Made by a program: the position numbers and the translations under genes
Notes under the pieces: generated by a model
What the model was told of the DNA's origin: nothing
Seen by the model: the letters and a program-made list of their open reading frames with translations, nothing else
Databases searched by the model: none
Origin: an uncultured Eubacteriales bacterium
GTDB lineage: Bacteria > Bacillota > Clostridia > Oscillospirales > Acutalibacteraceae
Assembly (NCBI GenBank): GCA_900314355.1
Contig: OMUY01000021.1
Coordinates: 29,352-93,351, forward strand
DNA length: 64,000 nucleotides
Direction of reading: 5' to 3'
Shown here: positions 63,503-64,000 of the stretch, piece by piece
How positions within the stretch are numbered: the stretch's first letter is position 1
How the letters are laid out: each line of letters begins with the position of its first letter

Positions 63503-64000
63503 TCACAGTACCTTCCTTACCGTCTGCGGACTGTATGTTTCAAAAATCTGCTCAAAGTTCGCCGCAACGCTGTCATCCGCCATAGAGCTGTCACGAAAAA
63601 CGGCATAAAATGGATGCCGCTTCGCAATGGCTGTCACAACCTCATTCGTTACATTTTTATCAAAGCATGCGATAAGATAACCGTCCGCTACAGAGAAAAC
63701 TTTCTTTCCTGCAATCTCTGTCTGCTCCACCTTTGATGAAAGAAGAACGCCGAGATCGAGCATAACCTGAATCAAAAGATCTTCCGGAGTGCGGTCTTCC
63801 TTGATATTGTCCGTGTACTGATCCAGATTCATCTGGCCGATATCTGCCGGACGGTAGTAGACTTCCTTCATATTAGAAGAATCCACCTTGAAGCAGCGGA
63901 AGCCGTAGTCGATATCAGCGCCGGTTTCCTCTTTGATCTTCTTACCGGCACGACGGATGCGCTCCTTGCCGATTTCGCAGATGTTCTTGTATCCGGCTTT
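63503..64000 (-). CDS. mod: Type III DNA methyltransferase, Mod subunit (C-terminal part)
   Basis: The open frame runs off the right edge: 165 C-terminal residues are visible. Seen: KNICEIGKERIRRAGKKI, YGFRCFKVDSSN and the C-terminal ending, which match the end of type III/beta-class Mod subunits. The catalytic DPPY and SAM motifs are outside the window. Its TGA ends one base before the res start, the usual mod-res arrangement. Confidence 0.88.
   Translation of the reverse strand, partial: KAGYKNICEIGKERIRRAGKKIKEETGADIDYGFRCFKVDSSNMKEVYYRPADIGQMNLDQYTDNIKEDRTPEDLLIQVMLDLGVLLSSKVEQTEIAGKKVFSVADGYLIACFDKNVTNEVVTAIAKRHPFYAVFRDSSMADDSVAANFEQIFETYSPQTVRKVL

Noticed and set aside
1-64000. CRISPR arrays, insertion sequences, prophage or tRNA genes
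   Set aside because: No repeat-spacer pattern, transposase or integrase reading frame, or tRNA cloverleaf noticed by eye.

Overview
The window looks like chromosomal core from an AT-rich, low-GC Gram-positive anaerobe of the class Clostridia, probably a gut Ruminococcaceae/Oscillospiraceae-type organism. The signs are strong AGGAGG-type ribosome-binding sites, TTGACA/TATAAT promoters with 17-base spacers, U-rich intrinsic terminators, an ECF transporter module, CvpA, a DUF5711-type protein, a small SRP RNA next to dnaX, and Firmicute-style operons (ylxM-ffh-rpsP-khpA, infC-rpmI-rplT, tig-clpP-clpX, ruvCAB). The placement is inferred from gene content and style, not from a search.

Layout. 1-5.9 kb: the end of a probable ABC permease, a secreted GH5 glucanase, a YmfI-like reductase, a lipoprotein, an unknown protein and an FGGY sugar kinase. 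6-9 kb: SRP RNA, dnaX, ybaB and recR. 9-16 kb: a GPH-type sugar symporter, a TtcA-like ATPase, a P-type cation ATPase behind a yybP-ykoY (Mn2+) riboswitch, and a PHP metallohydrolase. 16-23 kb: a secreted DNase-like hydrolase, mltG, a GNAT acetyltransferase, a phosphatidyltransferase, cvpA and a DUF5711-like membrane protein. 23-31 kb: truA, the ecfA1-ecfA2-ecfT module, a methyltransferase, glmM and ruvCAB. 31-39 kb: an Eis-like acetyltransferase, clpX, clpP, tig, a phosphoesterase and thrC. 39-50 kb: smc, a radical SAM protein, rnc, trmFO, topA, dprA and a SpoU methyltransferase. 50-52.6 kb: rplT, rpmI, infC and a membrane-anchored unknown. 52.7-57.6 kb: a Gld-like ABC exporter. 57.8-60.2 kb: khpA, rpsP, ffh and ylxM. 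60.4-64 kb: a type III restriction-modification system cut by the window end.

Most genes are on the minus strand and packed with 1-4 base overlaps, so they are probably co-transcribed in blocks. The housekeeping themes are DNA repair and recombination (RecR, RuvABC, DnaX, DprA, TopA, SMC), protein targeting (SRP RNA plus Ffh), proteostasis (trigger factor, ClpXP) and translation (IF3, L35, L20, S16). The least ordinary signals are regulatory or translational: the riboswitch whose P1 overlaps its terminator, an A8 slippery run in dnaX that would give a gamma-sized product, a ylxM start that appears to be ACG behind a tandemly duplicated Shine-Dalgarno, an AUC-start infC with a leader attenuator, and a CtsR-like box before clpP. 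I saw no CRISPR array, insertion sequence, prophage or tRNA gene, and no clearly new multi-gene system.
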